Positions 63,229-64,000 of a stretch of DNA of 64,000 nucleotides are shown one piece after another. How positions within the stretch are numbered: position 1 is the first letter of the stretch; each line of letters opens with the position of its first letter. A program made the translations under genes and the position numbers. This DNA is from Tetragonia tetragonoides (Eukaryota; Streptophyta; Magnoliopsida; Caryophyllales; Aizoaceae), in contig CM076150.1 of assembly GCA_038025085.1 (NCBI GenBank), positions 4,568,001 to 4,632,000 on the forward strand, written 5' to 3'. The notes under the pieces are model-generated. The model did no database searches. It saw nothing but the letters and a program-made list of their open reading frames with translations, and was not told the DNA's origin.

Positions 63229-64000
63229 GTATAATCTTTTAATCACGTATTGTCAAATTGGACATTCCTTCCAGTTTGAGCTTTTTGTCCCCCTGTTAAT
63301 CTTTCATTTTTTTTTGTTTGAATCGCTATTAAAGCAAGTAGTTGAAATAACTCGTGTAGAAAGTTGTCATTGTAATGTCATAAGGTATATTTATTTTCAT
63401 CTCAATTGCAGAAACAGAAATACTTGTTAGTTAATGATAATTTAGCAGCTGCCATTTAGATTCTCATGACCTCTAAAGTTGATTAATTGATGACCTCTAA
63501 AGTTGATTAATTGACTAAATAGGGTCCTACATATGTCATTTCATGTAAGTTTACACACAATATTTCCTTTATTTCATGTTGTAAGTTTTGGTAGACAGTT
63601 AACAACTTATAATCCGGGAACAGATAAATAACTATGAGCTAGTGCCGATGACAGTGAAAGTTTGAAACTATAGGTGGCAAAGTGATAAAAAACTGCAGGA
63701 ATATTTGACAACAGCTCTATGACAATGTAATGCAAAGTTAAATTTGTTAATCACTTAAAGTAGGTTTCAGGAGCCTGGCATGTAATTGCCAAAATTTGGA
63801 TAGATTTGATAAATCTAATTTCTTTTTCGATTAATGCTTCTCTTTTTGTCTTTTTGTGCGTTTGGAGGCTTTAAATATGGTAGCAGTGAACTAATTATAT
63901 GCCCCCTTTTAAGAGTTTATATATATGCATTGTGCTTGTTCCCCTCTCCCCCCCTTGGACTTTGTATGTTTGGAGACCACTGTTTAAGTTTGAACTTTCG
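63229..64000. other. Intergenic to window end, nothing recognised
   Basis: AT-rich. One exact short duplication is TGACCTCTAAAGTTGATTAA, repeated at about 63470 and 63492. No gene or promoter can be supported. Confidence 0.35.

Overview
The window is nuclear DNA from a flowering plant, almost certainly a eudicot. It has intron-split plant genes, a plastid-type glyoxalase, a U-box/kinase protein, an NDR-type AGC kinase and a domesticated Harbinger transposase. These sit in AT-rich DNA filled with plant transposons (L1-like LINEs, copia, gypsy-type LTR, TRIM, SINEs, Helitrons, hAT, MULE and Stowaway elements). Repeat style would fit Caryophyllales/Amaranthaceae, but that is a guess; no species is claimed.

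Layout. 1-1436: 3' part of a U-box + kinase gene (+), with an apparent one-base frameshift. 1709-4035: decayed LINE (-). 4494-7099: five-exon plastid glyoxalase-like gene (-), intact, with a foldback MULE-type element (7265-7802) just upstream of its start codon. 7.8-12.4 kb: AT-rich repeats. 12586-14079: single-exon HARBI1/ALP1-like gene (+), intact but lacking the first catalytic Asp. 14.5-16.9 kb: MITE cluster, one MITE split by a SINE. 17264-23133: nearly intact LINE (-) with an 18-bp target-site duplication and one nonsense codon. 23978-37072: an old non-coding LTR element (+) that has received MITEs and a degenerate copia element (27539-36201, -), which in turn holds a 3.7-kb solo LTR (31163-34826) with an internal 0.82-kb tandem duplication. 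37.5-42.1 kb: a hAT-type element carrying what looks like a captured 5' exon, a complete 450-bp TRIM and two Helitrons lying end to end. 42931-54720: twelve-exon NDR-like kinase gene (-) with a nonsense codon in exon 8, at least six copies of one MITE family in its introns, and a 6-kb LINE inserted into one of those MITEs in intron 5. 55-64 kb: a SINE, a pyrimidine-rich block, an unidentified and probably broken multi-exon locus, and LINE and copia relics.

The host genes have unrelated jobs: protein ubiquitination/signalling, aldehyde detoxification or a related VOC function in the plastid, chromatin or nuclear regulation, and growth-control kinase signalling. The main story is layered transposition. 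Target-site duplications fix the boundaries and relative order of more than ten insertions, and two of the four recognisable host genes carry coding breaks.
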